Below, one piece after another: positions 44,976 through 55,160 of a stretch of DNA of 64,000 nucleotides. The stretch is taken from NCBI GenBank assembly GCA_016188115.1, contig JACPIK010000002.1, positions 460,125 to 524,124 on the forward strand, given 5' to 3'. The notes beneath the pieces are model-generated. The model was given only the letters and a program-made list of their open reading frames with translations, was not told where the DNA came from and searched no databases. A program made the position numbers and the translations under genes. Numbering within the stretch: the stretch's first letter is position 1; each line of letters opens with the position of its first letter. This stretch comes from Candidatus Woesearchaeota archaeon (lineage in GTDB: Archaea; Nanobdellota; Nanobdellia; Woesearchaeales; GW2011-AR9).

Positions 44976-45653
44976 ATGGAGTTGATGGATCAAAAAGAGA
45001 GTAGTAAAACTAAAAACAAATCGACAGCCGTAATTTTAGTACTTCTTCTCGTGATGGGAGCAATATTTTTTGTCCGACCAAGCATTATCGGATATGGGAT
45101 TTACAAAGAAATTGAACAATCAAATTACACCGTAGACACATATGGAAAAAATCTCCAAGAATTGCAGCATGAACTTCAAACTATCCGCACAAATGCCACC
45201 CTGTATACTTCATTTAACGAGCAACTTCTCTCACAATATGAAGATATAGCACAAAAATATACTCTATGCACAGATGAACGAAGCCAAGCAGTAGCGCAGC
45301 TTAAAGTAAGCGAAGATTCCTGCGCTGATAAAGTAGCCCTCCTTGAACAACAAAACGCTAACACAAAAAGTTTGTATGAACAATCACTGCGCGACAAAGA
45401 AAATCAGCAAAACGTCATTGTCGATCAAAAGACAACGCAGTTAGAACAAGACAAAGTCCAATGCACACAAGAAGCGCAAACTGCAAAACAAGAGAAAGAA
45501 ACTGTACAACGTGATTTTGACGCATTTGCCGCAACCATGGCTAAGAGTGTTTGCTGTAAAGAGAAAGTGGACAACCCCCAGATAGATTCATTTACAATTT
45601 CTAGCAATAAGATTGTGTGTTTAGTAGGTGGAGAGAAAAAAATTGGGTGCTAG
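44976..45653 (+). CDS. Single-pass membrane protein with long coiled coil and cysteine-rich C-terminus
   Basis: The 225-residue protein has one transmembrane helix near the N-terminus (about residues 17-38), a heptad-rich extracytoplasmic coiled coil (about 45-180) with three scattered cysteines, and a C-terminal CCKEKV...IVCLVGGEKKIGC with four more. The TATA-like GGTATAAATAG (44945-44955) is about 25-28 bp upstream, so it is leaderless. Function is not known; the cysteines may form disulfides outside the cell. Confidence 0.65.
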   Translation: MELMDQKESSKTKNKSTAVILVLLLVMGAIFFVRPSIIGYGIYKEIEQSNYTVDTYGKNLQELQHELQTIRTNATLYTSFNEQLLSQYEDIAQKYTLCTDERSQAVAQLKVSEDSCADKVALLEQQNANTKSLYEQSLRDKENQQNVIVDQKTTQLEQDKVQCTQEAQTAKQEKETVQRDFDAFAATMAKSVCCKEKVDNPQIDSFTISSNKIVCLVGGEKKIGC

Positions 45654-45715
45654 CGATAAAAATTAGATTCATTGCCTAACATTAATTCAAAATAAAAAAT
45701 AAAATTTCAACTAGA

Positions 45716-46276
45716 TTAAATATCAACAAAAATCTTTGTGTTTCTATCACCTGGAATAAAAATCATTCCACCAATAGTGATTTCTGGAAGCCGTTCATCT
45801 CGCGGAGTTGTTGGAATTCGCTCATCTTTGATTGCACGCAAAGCGAGTGCAAAACGATGAACGTCTGGATTAGTGTATGTTCGAAAACCGCACATAGGAA
45901 CCCACATTGGTGATTCAAAGCCACAATTAAGAAGAGTTTCATCAATAGCACCATTATAGCCAGGTCTAATATAACTCTCGCAGTTTGCATCACTTAAACT
46001 GGTAATCCCACCATTTGCTCCAAACAAATAGGGTGCAGATGCTTTTTGTTGGACCCCTCTATCCACTACTTCGCCATTCAGTGCGTGTGCTTGGATTTGC
46101 TGTCCTGAAGCTCGTAAGAACCCATACATAAAAGCTTCTTGCACAAGGTCTTTAGGCAGACCACCATTGTCAAATGGTTTAGTAAGTGAATCAAGATCTT
46201 GGTGTGCACTAGGAGTATAAATCCCCCTCCACGTTTCTACCTCAGAAGGCCGTAGGATTAGTGAAGTTTGTACCAT
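45716..46276 (-). CDS. Unknown soluble protein
   Basis: A 186-residue protein without a recognised family, signal peptide or membrane segment. The central part contains several conserved-looking aromatic and cysteine residues (CESYIRPGYNGAIDETLLNCGFESPMWVPMCGF). A TATA-like TTTTTAAAATAG (46297-46307) sits about 25 bp upstream of the ATG. Confidence 0.6.
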   Translation of the reverse strand: MVQTSLILRPSEVETWRGIYTPSAHQDLDSLTKPFDNGGLPKDLVQEAFMYGFLRASGQQIQAHALNGEVVDRGVQQKASAPYLFGANGGITSLSDANCESYIRPGYNGAIDETLLNCGFESPMWVPMCGFRTYTNPDVHRFALALRAIKDERIPTTPRDERLPEITIGGMIFIPGDRNTKIFVDI

Positions 46277-46392
46277 ACACCAACTAAGATAAATCTATTT
46301 TAAAAATGTTTACTACTCAACCATGACATTAATAGAATTCCAATATCAGTCTTCTTCCATAGGAATATCAAGAGACCAAACTATTTTTTTAC

Positions 46393-47088
46393 TTACCTAA
46401 CCTTCTCATACTCTTCTTTCTCTAGCCCTTTTGTCTTATCTTTAACCCATTTGCCAATCCAAAAGCTAGCAACTTTTGACAAACCCCATTGTTCAAGACG
46501 ACGCATGGAGGTCACGGTTTGGGCTTTGCTACAAAGATATTTACCTTTGGTTAGGAGTTTCTGAATTAATTTTCGGTGCTCACGAACATGGAGTGCAGGA
46601 TCATAGCCGCCTACTTCATCAAAATCTTTTTTTCGACATAAAATCGAACCGCTGCAGCCTTTATACGCACCGCTGCGATGCATCGTATTCTTGAGACCCA
46701 TAACAGCACGATGGTGAATCTTAGTTGTATCAGGTTTAACTCGACAAGTGGCAACGGAATGAGCAGGCGTAAACTCTTGCACCATCGTTGAAAGAGCACC
46801 AGGCTCCAAAGTAGTATCAGCATCCAAAAAGAGCAATAAATCAGCAGACGCTTTATCCGCCCCATAATTTCGAGATCGACTCACATGTGCCCTAGGAAGC
46901 GTATAAACAACTGTTCCCTCTTGAGCAACATTTTTTGCCGCAGCAACCGTCTGATCATTACACCCATTCGCCACGACAATAACTTCATAATTAGGAAAAT
47001 TCTGAGAATAAATACTCTGCAACGTCGAAGGAATATATTTCTCCTCATTATGCGCAGGAATAATTATTGAAACCTCTGGAACCACCAT
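46393..47088 (-). CDS. Family 2 glycosyltransferase
   Basis: The enzyme transfers a sugar from a nucleotide donor. The 231-residue GT-A protein has VSIIIPAHNEEKYIPSTLQSIYSQ, a DxD-type motif in LLLFLDADTTLEPG and a CSGSILCRKKDFDEVGGYDP acceptor-site region. The ATG at 47088 fits a TATA-like TTTAAATA at 47107-47114; the longer frame from 47265 would overlap the neighbouring gene. A basic C-terminal helix could associate with the membrane. The product may be a glycan or glycolipid; context gives no more. Confidence 0.88.
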   Translation of the reverse strand: MVVPEVSIIIPAHNEEKYIPSTLQSIYSQNFPNYEVIVVANGCNDQTVAAAKNVAQEGTVVYTLPRAHVSRSRNYGADKASADLLLFLDADTTLEPGALSTMVQEFTPAHSVATCRVKPDTTKIHHRAVMGLKNTMHRSGAYKGCSGSILCRKKDFDEVGGYDPALHVREHRKLIQKLLTKGKYLCSKAQTVTSMRRLEQWGLSKVASFWIGKWVKDKTKGLEKEEYEKVR

Positions 47089-47206
47089 AGCGAGAAGAAA
47101 CAAAGACCTATTTAAAAAATGTACTACTACAAAAAATATGATTTTTAGTGTAGATTTAGCTATCGTAATTGTTGTTATGTGATTTTGTCGACTGCTAAAT
47201 TTAGTT

Positions 47207-48073
47207 TTATTCCAATAATGGATTTCCACCTGCGATCCAATCCGCATAAATGCGAGACCCTTCACTCATCTCCCTAGTAAGAAAATACCCCAGACCAACT
47301 GCATGCACTTCAAGATGAGGTTTAAACCCGTCCTGCTGGAATTCAGGTCTCACTGTTACCTGTCTTTCTTTACACAGCCAAGTGTATAATCTCTTTAATT
47401 TAGTAATATCTAATGTTAAATTATGATAAATAAAAACTTCATTATCTTCTTCTTGTGCATATTGACGAGCAAGATGTCGTTGAACACCGCAAGCATGACC
47501 TTCAGTAAGTATGGCTTTTTGTGTTGCTCTAAGCTGGAAAGGATTGAATGATAATAACCCTTTTTGCCATTGTACATGATGAACATATTCATGACCGACT
47601 ATGGGTAGCAATTGTTCTCGAGATCTTTCTAGTTCAACCATTTGCATTTTATTAGGACGATATTCTCCCTCACAATCATCAGCTTGAAGTTCTACATAAG
47701 CCGTTCTAAGCGGGATAGCTCCTAAAAATCCACTTAATATCAACCTATGATCCACACATACACCTAAAGCTGCACCACCTGCCATAGTTGCTAAACCAAT
47801 CCCGAAATAAAGATACTTGGTATTGGCACTATGTCCACGTATTTGAGGGGTAGTGATACCCTCCACTCCAAGAAAATCATCTACTCGAGCTTTGATCTGA
47901 GGAAAGTGTGCTCGATACTCTTCAAGTGAGAGTGGCATGCCCAAAGGTAACTTGCCCTCATCATGTCTTTTTTGAATGCGTCCCAATTCAGCAACATCTT
48001 CTTCAAGTATAGTTTCTAATAGAGAAACGGTCTCCGGTTTGAGAAGATGTTGGATAATTGGTGAATAACGCAT
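47207..48073 (-). CDS. Zincin-type metalloprotease-like protein
   Basis: The 288-residue protein carries HEYVHHVQ, a HExxH zinc motif, with a downstream glutamate in ILTEGHACG about 28 residues later, the layout of gluzincin-type metallopeptidases. A hydrophobic Gly/Ala stretch (YFGIGLATMAGGAALGVCVDHRLILSGFLGAI) precedes it and might enter the membrane. The ATG at 48073 is preferred because TTTATAAAA (48094-48102) lies about 25 bp upstream; an ATG at 48085 is in frame. No precise family was recognised. Confidence 0.55.
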   Translation of the reverse strand: MRYSPIIQHLLKPETVSLLETILEEDVAELGRIQKRHDEGKLPLGMPLSLEEYRAHFPQIKARVDDFLGVEGITTPQIRGHSANTKYLYFGIGLATMAGGAALGVCVDHRLILSGFLGAIPLRTAYVELQADDCEGEYRPNKMQMVELERSREQLLPIVGHEYVHHVQWQKGLLSFNPFQLRATQKAILTEGHACGVQRHLARQYAQEEDNEVFIYHNLTLDITKLKRLYTWLCKERQVTVRPEFQQDGFKPHLEVHAVGLGYFLTREMSEGSRIYADWIAGGNPLLE

Positions 48074-48127
48074 AGGAGTATACAAAGACTATTTTTTATA
48101 AATGTTACTACTAAAAAGAGACAAAAA

Positions 48128-49222
48128 TTACAACGTCAAATAATTCGCAGCCCACAACATCCCACGATCAGAATAATAAAACGGCGTGCTAAATGGTTTT
48201 GCATCCTCAGAGAATACTTCTAAATAATTTTTATGTTTCTCAATCTGCGCAGTGTAGAGTTGTTTAAGCAAATCCGCTTTCTCTTGATTTTCAGGATTCA
48301 ACTGTTTAAGAAATTTGATGTACAACGGACCCATATGTGTCCAAATCGCTGTACGTTCATATCCGCGTAAAAATACTTCCTGCCAGACAAAATGCGCTGC
48401 TTCTCGAGTAGAAGTATAACGTAAAGGAAATGGATGATCCAATTTTGCTTCTTCAATCGCTTTGATACATTTTTGCGCAATCTCTTCATCATTAATCGTA
48501 CCTGTAATAAAAGGAAAGATATTAGCATCGCCACCCACATAGGGTTTTTGACGTAAATCATCATAAAAATAAGACCCATTCCAAAAATGCTTTATCAATA
48601 AAGCAGCAGAATCAATATTTGCAAAAGGGTTTATCAATCCAGGTAATTCACTAAGATCGCGAGCAAGCGTTGCCACCATACAATTATCATAACAGGAACT
48701 CTTACGCAACGCAAAATCTTTCATTGAAGAAAAATACACATCCGCTTTCACCAAACCCGTATTCTTATTGATAACTTTTTCATGATAAAGACCAATTTGT
48801 CGATTGAGAAACACTTTGTACGCATCATAATTAAATTTAGAAATTCGCATACTATGAATCAGCCAAGGCAATGAATCAACTGCAAAGAAAGGAAAATCAA
48901 ACGGTTTTCCCCCAGGAGTAATTGTGGTCGTAATCTCACCTGATTGTTGAAAGTGATTCAACGCATATCGTAGAGTATGATGAACTTCATTTTTATATCC
49001 TAATTGAAGAAGTGAAGCTGTGCACCAACCAAAGTCACGGGTCCAAAACTGTGGAAAATTGGTAGTAGACGTTTGGAAATATCGACCATTCCAACATTCT
49101 TTCACAACCTGATGACAAATCTCTTGAGCATTACCCTCATACTTCTTTGCCACAATTCGATTCTTTAACCCACTTAAAAATATCCGAGAACCCTGTGTTG
49201 CATATTCTATCACCGAAGTCAT
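48128..49222 (-). CDS. Six-hairpin (alpha/alpha) glycosidase-like protein
   Basis: The 364-residue protein resembles (alpha/alpha)6-barrel glycosidases such as the debranching enzyme C-terminal domain, GH15 or GH63. Supporting segments are FPQFWTRDFGWCTASLLQLGY (W-x-RD), TTITPGGKPFDFPFFAVDSLPWLIHSM, and PFPLRYTSTRE with RTAIWTHMGPLYIKFL near the C-terminus. Starting at the ATG at 49222 is supported by a TATA-like CTTTTTATATC 25-30 bp upstream. It probably acts on alpha-glucans or glycans in the cytoplasm; catalytic residues are not certain. A glycosyltransferase gene lies 1 kb downstream. Confidence 0.65.
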   Translation of the reverse strand: MTSVIEYATQGSRIFLSGLKNRIVAKKYEGNAQEICHQVVKECWNGRYFQTSTTNFPQFWTRDFGWCTASLLQLGYKNEVHHTLRYALNHFQQSGEITTTITPGGKPFDFPFFAVDSLPWLIHSMRISKFNYDAYKVFLNRQIGLYHEKVINKNTGLVKADVYFSSMKDFALRKSSCYDNCMVATLARDLSELPGLINPFANIDSAALLIKHFWNGSYFYDDLRQKPYVGGDANIFPFITGTINDEEIAQKCIKAIEEAKLDHPFPLRYTSTREAAHFVWQEVFLRGYERTAIWTHMGPLYIKFLKQLNPENQEKADLLKQLYTAQIEKHKNYLEVFSEDAKPFSTPFYYSDRGMLWAANYLTL

Positions 49223-49360
49223 AGTCTTTGACCACCACCACTGATATAAAAAGATAGTGGGGGAGCAGAAGAGAAAATTGTACACAAACTGTTAAATTCC
49301 ACCCAAACCAAAAGCAATAGGAACTTTTCCCTGCCCAAGAACAATATCATCCACAACATT

Positions 49361-49368
49361 TTTATATA
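49361..49368 (+). promoter_or_regulatory. TATA box of the Cdc48 gene
   Basis: TTTATATA at this place predicts a start near 49390 and a leader of about 55 nt with an AGGTGAC ribosome binding site before the ATG. Confidence 0.65.
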
Positions 49369-49445
49369 AGTTTGTTTATCTTAAGTCAACCAAGATCAAT
49401 TGAAATAAACATTAGGCTTACAAAACCACTAAAATAGGTGACCTC

Positions 49446-51566
49446 ATGACCCCTCAACCCACCCACCATTTGATTGTAACAGAAGCACTCCATCACGACG
49501 CAGGGAAAAGTATTGCCCGAATTTCAAGCGATGTAATGCATAAGCTCAAACTAAACCAAAACGATGTCATTGAAATAACGGGCAAAAGTAAAACCGTTGC
49601 AACGGTCTGGCCAGCACGAAAAGAAGACGAAACACAAGAATCAATTCGTATTGATTCACTTACTCGATTTAATGCTGAGACATCATTAGGATCAACAGTC
49701 ACCATTAGCAAAATTGATTCTCAACCCGCACAGAGTATCACCATCTCACCATTAGAAAATGTGCAATTTAGCAGCGACCCCACCCCCTATATACTTCAAC
49801 GATTAGTTGGAAAAGTTTTTCTCAAAAAACAACGTGTTGCAGTAGACATCATGGGAACTCAATTACAATATGTAGTGAGTAAACTCTCCCCAGCAGGCTG
49901 TGTTCGCATCACCCAAAACACTCAACTCACAATCTCTGATACTCTTGCTGAAGAACAAAATAATTTACCCACAATTTCTTATGAAGATATTGGTGGTCTT
50001 AAACGCGAAATCGATCTTATTCGAGAGATGGTAGAACTGCCAATGAAACACCCCGAGGTGTTTGAACGACTTGGCGTGAGTGCTCCAAAAGGTGTTCTTC
50101 TCACTGGACCACCTGGAACGGGAAAAACCTTGCTTGCAAAAGCAGTAGCGTCTGAAACTGAATCAACATTTTATTCTATTGCCGGACCAGAAATTATGAG
50201 TAAATTCTACGGTGAATCTGAAAAACACATCCGCGATATTTTTGAACAAGCCAACAAAAATGCGCCTTCCATTATCTTCATAGATGAGATTGATAGCATC
50301 GCACCAAAACGTGGTGATGGAAAAGACCAAACTGAAAAACGTATTGTTGCACAATTACTTACAGCCATGGATGGACTCAAAACCCGTGGCAATGTTGTAG
50401 TTATGGCTGCAACTAATCGACCTGACGATATAGATGAAGCATTACGTCGACCTGGCCGTTTCGATCGTGAATTACGCATTATGCCCCCCAATGATGAAGG
50501 CAGATTAGAAATTCTAGAAATCCACACCCGAGGCATGCCGCTTGCAAAAGATGTTGAACTCACCAAAATTGCGCGTAAAACGATTGGTTTTACCGGCGCA
50601 GACCTTGAAGTACTCTGTAAAGAAGCTGCACTTAAAGCACTCAAACCATACATCCCAAGCCTTAAAGAGTTTAGTGTCAAAGTACCCACCTCTATTTTAG
50701 AAAAACTTGAAATCAAAAACACTCATTTTGAAGAAGCACTGCAAATGGTCGAACCATCCGCCATGCGTGAAGTAATGATTAGTAAACCCAATGTAAAATG
50801 GAGCGATATTGGTGGATTAGAAGAAATTAAACAAAAATTACGTGAAACCATTGAACTGCCTTTACTCAAACCAGATCTTTTCAAAAAAGCAGGAATTAAA
50901 CCACCCAAAGGAGTATTACTCTCAGGACCACCCGGAACAGGAAAAACCTTGCTCGCCAAAGCCGTAGCAAATGAAGCAAATGCCAATTTTATTTCAATAA
51001 AAGGCCCAGAATTAATTAGTAAATGGGTAGGCGAATCAGAAAAACAGATTCGCGATACATTCCAACGCGCTCGTCTCGTTGCACCCACTGTTATCTTTTT
51101 TGACGAATTTGATAGTATAACCAAGACTCGTGGCGCATCATTAAACGATTCAACCGAACGCATGGTTAATCAACTCTTAACAGAGATAGACGGCATTGAA
51201 AATCTTGAAAATGTAACCATCATCGCCGCAACCAATCGACCAGACCTTATTGACCCCGCCCTATTACGACCAGGACGTATTGAACTCAAAATAGATATCC
51301 CTCTGCCTGACACAGCATCACGCGAACAAATCTTCAGAGTACATACCAAAGATATGCCCCTTGCAAAAGAGATCAAACTCAAAGAATTTGTAGAAAAAAC
51401 CCAAAACTGGAGTGGTGCTGAAATTGAAAGCCTTTGCCGTGAAGCTGGGCTAAATGCAATTCGCCGCGTCCAACAAGAAGAGAATCCAAAAGTAGTAATA
51501 ACAAAAGAGGATCTTACCAACGCATTGAGAGAAATAAGTTTACGCGAAAAGAAAGACAAAAAATAA
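49446..51566 (+). CDS. cdc48: Cdc48/VCP-type AAA ATPase
   Basis: A hexameric unfoldase that acts with the proteasome or remodels complexes. The 706-residue protein has an N-terminal double-psi barrel domain, then two AAA modules: Walker A GPPGTGKT at 221-228 and 494-501, Walker B IIFIDE (276-281) and VIFFDEFD (549-556), with arginine-finger regions RRPGRFDRE and RPGRIE. The first module's Walker B is canonical. Length is slightly shorter than typical (about 740-800) because the C-terminal tail is short. It stands alone between a divergent glycosidase-like gene and a probable lipoprotein gene. Confidence 0.95.
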   Translation: MTPQPTHHLIVTEALHHDAGKSIARISSDVMHKLKLNQNDVIEITGKSKTVATVWPARKEDETQESIRIDSLTRFNAETSLGSTVTISKIDSQPAQSITISPLENVQFSSDPTPYILQRLVGKVFLKKQRVAVDIMGTQLQYVVSKLSPAGCVRITQNTQLTISDTLAEEQNNLPTISYEDIGGLKREIDLIREMVELPMKHPEVFERLGVSAPKGVLLTGPPGTGKTLLAKAVASETESTFYSIAGPEIMSKFYGESEKHIRDIFEQANKNAPSIIFIDEIDSIAPKRGDGKDQTEKRIVAQLLTAMDGLKTRGNVVVMAATNRPDDIDEALRRPGRFDRELRIMPPNDEGRLEILEIHTRGMPLAKDVELTKIARKTIGFTGADLEVLCKEAALKALKPYIPSLKEFSVKVPTSILEKLEIKNTHFEEALQMVEPSAMREVMISKPNVKWSDIGGLEEIKQKLRETIELPLLKPDLFKKAGIKPPKGVLLSGPPGTGKTLLAKAVANEANANFISIKGPELISKWVGESEKQIRDTFQRARLVAPTVIFFDEFDSITKTRGASLNDSTERMVNQLLTEIDGIENLENVTIIAATNRPDLIDPALLRPGRIELKIDIPLPDTASREQIFRVHTKDMPLAKEIKLKEFVEKTQNWSGAEIESLCREAGLNAIRRVQQEENPKVVITKEDLTNALREISLREKKDKK

Positions 51567-51672
51567 ACTTAGAAATCCTAAAACAGAAAAAACAAGAAAA
51601 CGGAATACAAAATCGATACTCTAGAATCGAAATCATCTAAAAATAAGACTTTATTTGAGAACATGAGAAGAT

Positions 51673-52512
51673 ATGAACCTACAAAAGTATTTTGTAACTA
51701 TTGGTATAGCCCTTAGCACTGCTCACTGTAGTTCCTCAAACCAAGTTTCTCCCACACCAATAACCATTTGTTCTCACCCATTATCTTTAGAACAACGAGC
51801 GCAAGAGATAACCCTTGCATCATATCAACAACTTCGCCACGCGTTAGAACCAACGCAGCCACCACCAACCCTAACCCCTTGTCCAATTTCTCCAAGTGAA
51901 TTAGCATATACTCTACTACGAGATGCGCAACAATACCATGAAAACACGTTTCAAATTCCACAGCTAGTAGACAGAATTGGTATGCGTAAAACAGAATACG
52001 CAGACCGCTTTCGTGATCTTCAACCGATTTATGAGCTCATTTTTAATGAAGTAAAAGCGCTTCTTGATGAACATAAAGATTTTTTAATAACAGAAGGATT
52101 ACAAAGAACACCTTCAATATTTTTTCTTGATCTAATAGATTTACGTGATGAAACCAGCCAAGTAAGTGCTGCCACGTATGCCTACAATCGACAACTCTCA
52201 TCACTACGAAGCAGAGTCCCCACTACTGCTAAAGAAGCAGAGCAGATACGTACTAACCTTGAACAAACATTAAGAACCATAGAAAAATTACCTAAAATTG
52301 AAAACAGAACCTATGCACTCCTGCACAATGTATGGAACCTACATGATGAAGCACTAAAAGATGAAACAGTTAGATTAGAAAGAATGCAAAGGCAAGGATT
52401 GTTAGATACACCAGGAAAAGAGTTAATTGAAGACTATTTTGTAATTCAAAAAAGAAGAAACAAAAGATATAAAGAGATTTTTGAAAAAGATAAAAAAGAT
52501 AATAATTTTTAA
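51673..52512 (+). CDS. Possible exported lipoprotein-like protein, unknown function
   Basis: The 279-residue protein starts with a short signal-like segment ending in a cysteine (IGIALSTAHCSSSN). The residue before the cysteine is His, so the lipobox is weak. The rest is polar, predicted mostly helical, with a proline-rich stretch (PTQPPPTLTPCP). No domain is recognised. A protein attached to the outer face of the membrane is a reasonable guess. Confidence 0.5.
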   Translation: MNLQKYFVTIGIALSTAHCSSSNQVSPTPITICSHPLSLEQRAQEITLASYQQLRHALEPTQPPPTLTPCPISPSELAYTLLRDAQQYHENTFQIPQLVDRIGMRKTEYADRFRDLQPIYELIFNEVKALLDEHKDFLITEGLQRTPSIFFLDLIDLRDETSQVSAATYAYNRQLSSLRSRVPTTAKEAEQIRTNLEQTLRTIEKLPKIENRTYALLHNVWNLHDEALKDETVRLERMQRQGLLDTPGKELIEDYFVIQKRRNKRYKEIFEKDKKDNNF

Positions 52513-52588
52513 TCAGATAATAAGTTTCATGATTTGTATGGTTTTTAGAAACCTTTAAATCATCTATTTTCTTTCTTTACTTCTCACC

Positions 52589-53773
52589 ATGTCGTATAAA
52601 TCTGAAAAAGAAGCATTTGAAGATCTCCAATTATGGAAACCATCGGTGAAGATTTTTCCCCCAAAAGCTCTTTTTGATCCTAAAGCTCGCATGTACCCCC
52701 TATTTTGTTATCTTTATGCGCAAGTTCGTTCTACTTATACCAAAGTTCATAAAAGAAAAAATGGACAAAACCCGTTTGTACACCCACTTAATGTAGTATA
52801 TGGGTTGCGTGAAGCAGAAATCAAAGACGAAACCACCCTTTGCGCAGGATTGATCCATGATTTAATCGAAGAACGAGTAGATATTTACAAAAGTGAATTA
52901 ATCACACGAAAAACAAAGAAAGAAACCATTCTTTCAACACTCGCAGAATTCGAACGAAAAACGTATCATTCATTCGAAGAGGAAATACTTAATTTCTGTA
53001 ATAAGAATCACCTACCATTAACCTGTGCAAAAGAGATACTCACTATCACAAAACTGCTTACTCGACATAAACGTCATTTTTATTATAAATCATTATCACA
53101 AATCTTCCAACACCCCGATGCAAACATCAGAGAAAAAGCAATTCAAATCAAACTTGCTGATCGATTGCATAACATCCTTACCATTGAAAAATTTGATAAC
53201 CATCAACGTATATATGAATGTTTCAAAAACCTTTTTATTCTTAATAATGTCAAAAAATTCATTGTAGATAAATACAAAGACCACATGGTGAAAGCCAAAC
53301 GGCATAACTCTACCGAGCTTCTCTTTAAACGCTGTGGCAAAGCAACGTATGAAGCGTTTCTCAATATTACTCTACGTTGCTCGCCAGTATTAACACATAG
53401 TGACGTCAAAACCATGATCCATCTTGCATTCAAAAAGTATGCTTTAGAAAAGCGATCGATCTGGGAAATAACCCATGTTGATAGCGAACAATACCACCTA
53501 TATCGCATATTCCAAGGAGTTGTTCGTAAGTATGATGCTCGTCTTCATCAGGAGTGGGATGTATTTGAAATGCTCAGCACCAAAGAGCACAAATTTTGTT
53601 CTTTATTTTTTAAAACATATAAATTCAAACACAATGAAATTGAATCCATCCTAGATTATAAAGACGCCTACGCACTAGGAGAAGTGATTACCTACTTACT
53701 CTATATCCCTGATTATTACCTTGCTGATTTTCTGTGTGTGAATTTAACACATAGTGGACGATTAAGAAGGTAA
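52589..53773 (+). CDS. RelA/SpoT-like HD-domain protein
   Basis: A 394-residue protein whose N-terminal half matches the hydrolase part of (p)ppGpp synthetase/hydrolases: HPLNVVYGL (H65), CAGLIHDLIEER (HD at 90-91; the usual HDxxED reads HDLIEE), and KLADRLHNILTI (D191), giving the H-HD-D metal site in the RelA order. No (p)ppGpp synthetase motif or TGS/ACT domain is seen in residues 200-394, which are not recognised. It may act on nucleotides or on (p)ppGpp-like alarmones, or bind but not cleave. TATA-like element near 52550-52560. Confidence 0.7.
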   Translation: MSYKSEKEAFEDLQLWKPSVKIFPPKALFDPKARMYPLFCYLYAQVRSTYTKVHKRKNGQNPFVHPLNVVYGLREAEIKDETTLCAGLIHDLIEERVDIYKSELITRKTKKETILSTLAEFERKTYHSFEEEILNFCNKNHLPLTCAKEILTITKLLTRHKRHFYYKSLSQIFQHPDANIREKAIQIKLADRLHNILTIEKFDNHQRIYECFKNLFILNNVKKFIVDKYKDHMVKAKRHNSTELLFKRCGKATYEAFLNITLRCSPVLTHSDVKTMIHLAFKKYALEKRSIWEITHVDSEQYHLYRIFQGVVRKYDARLHQEWDVFEMLSTKEHKFCSLFFKTYKFKHNEIESILDYKDAYALGEVITYLLYIPDYYLADFLCVNLTHSGRLRR

Positions 53774-53796
53774 GAAAATCACCACCAAGAATAAAC

Positions 53797-54606
53797 CTAT
53801 TTCTCCCCAAACACGTTTACATAATTCTGCCAAATTTGTGCTGCCACATCTTCTGGTGTCATCTTCTTGATCTGTGCAATCTTCGCAATGCTTAATGGAA
53901 TATACGCGGGTTCACTGGGTTTGTCTGTATACGGAGAGAGCCAGGGCGCATCAGTTTCAGTTAACAACTGTTTCAAATCCACCAATTCCACCATCATTTG
54001 AAATTGCTGTGACTTCACCACATTCGCAGGTATAGAAAAATAATGCCCCAACGCTGCTGCTCGTAAGACTAAATTCTTCTTACCAGAGAAACAATGGTTG
54101 TTGACAGGGATTTCACGATTTGGTAATTCTTCTTCTAAAATATCAATGCATTCTTTCTCGGCTTTACGACTATGAATAATAATTGGTTTCTTTACCTCTT
54201 TAGCAAAACGAATAATGCGACGAAAGTTTTCTGCTTGTTGAGCATACGTCTTCTCTTTCTCTGCCCAATAGAAATCAAGCCCTACTTCTCCAATTGCAGT
54301 GACGTGACTAAGATTATCGCGAATAAACTGAAATTGTTGTTCTAAATCAATTGCTCCCTTGTGAACAGGTAATCCGGTTCCATCCGGTTCAATACCTAAT
54401 GCATCAATGGGATAAATTCCTAAAGATGCACGTAGCATTTCAGGGTGTTTTTTGACAATAGAAAGTACTTTAGCATTCCCTTCAGGATTAACACCAGAAA
54501 GTAGAATTCGTTTGACTCCGGCATCTTTGGCGCGTTGGAGAACATCTTCAAACGTATCTTTAAACTGCTCATGATAAATGTGGCAATGGACATCAACAAG
54601 TTTCAT
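53797..54606 (-). CDS. tatD: TatD-family metal-dependent hydrolase (DNase)
   Basis: A 269-residue TIM-barrel enzyme with VDVHCHIYH at the first metal site, AIGEVGLDFYW, PIIIHSRKAEKECIDIL, NNHCFSG and LTETDAPWLSP. Members are 3'-5' DNases or deoxyribonucleases implicated in DNA repair. It is monocistronic, with a TATA-like CTTTTTAAAG about 20-25 bp upstream. Confidence 0.92.
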   Translation of the reverse strand: MKLVDVHCHIYHEQFKDTFEDVLQRAKDAGVKRILLSGVNPEGNAKVLSIVKKHPEMLRASLGIYPIDALGIEPDGTGLPVHKGAIDLEQQFQFIRDNLSHVTAIGEVGLDFYWAEKEKTYAQQAENFRRIIRFAKEVKKPIIIHSRKAEKECIDILEEELPNREIPVNNHCFSGKKNLVLRAAALGHYFSIPANVVKSQQFQMMVELVDLKQLLTETDAPWLSPYTDKPSEPAYIPLSIAKIAQIKKMTPEDVAAQIWQNYVNVFGEK

Positions 54607-54648
54607 AGGAAGAAAGATTCTTTGACACTTTAAAAAGATAATGAGAAA

Positions 54649-54990
54649 TTATTCTTTGGGTTTTTCAATTGATAATTGACTCTTTGGAACTAAACCTGTG
54701 CCTTGATACATGATACCAAGTACGCCTTCCTTGGTCATTATCGAAGTTGCAGAAACGCCAATAACATAACGACATCCCAGATCTTGTGCCGTTTTAGCTA
54801 AATCATCCAATGCCAATTCTGACGCCATTCTTAATTTAGCATCAATATTACCATTACCTAATAATTGAACATGCCCAAATCCATTTAGCATAACTGTTTG
54901 ATACAAATCAAGACTAGTTTGATATACAGCAGCAGCGGCAAGACCATCCAATGTAGAAACACACCCATTGCGATATTCTTTGACATCCAT
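54649..54990 (-). CDS. YbjQ-like (UPF0145-type) protein
   Basis: A 113-residue protein that looks like the YbjQ fold: a repeated A/L-rich helix (ASELALDDLAKTAQDLGCRYVIGVSATSIM) and a following strand. These small oligomeric proteins have no settled function, though some bind metals. The ATG at 54990 is preferred to 55029 because TTTTATAAAA (55013-55021) lies 25-30 bp upstream. Confidence 0.55.
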   Translation of the reverse strand: MDVKEYRNGCVSTLDGLAAAAVYQTSLDLYQTVMLNGFGHVQLLGNGNIDAKLRMASELALDDLAKTAQDLGCRYVIGVSATSIMTKEGVLGIMYQGTGLVPKSQLSIEKPKE

Positions 54991-55160
54991 ACTAAATACA
55001 CAAAAGCTCTGTTTTATAAAAGTAGCCAAAAAAATGGAAATGTTGTTAACGTAGGATAGTGAACATATACTTCATGGTAAACTATGGGACAAGCATATAT
55101 AATCCCTCTTCTTTTAAGAATAAGTCATAGGGAGAGCTATGGCAAACGGGGGGATGCAGC

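Noticed and set aside
50207-51559. Long antisense frames opposite the Cdc48 gene (up to 171 codons).
   Set aside because: They mirror the codon bias of the strong AAA ATPase frame and have no promoter or protein family signal.
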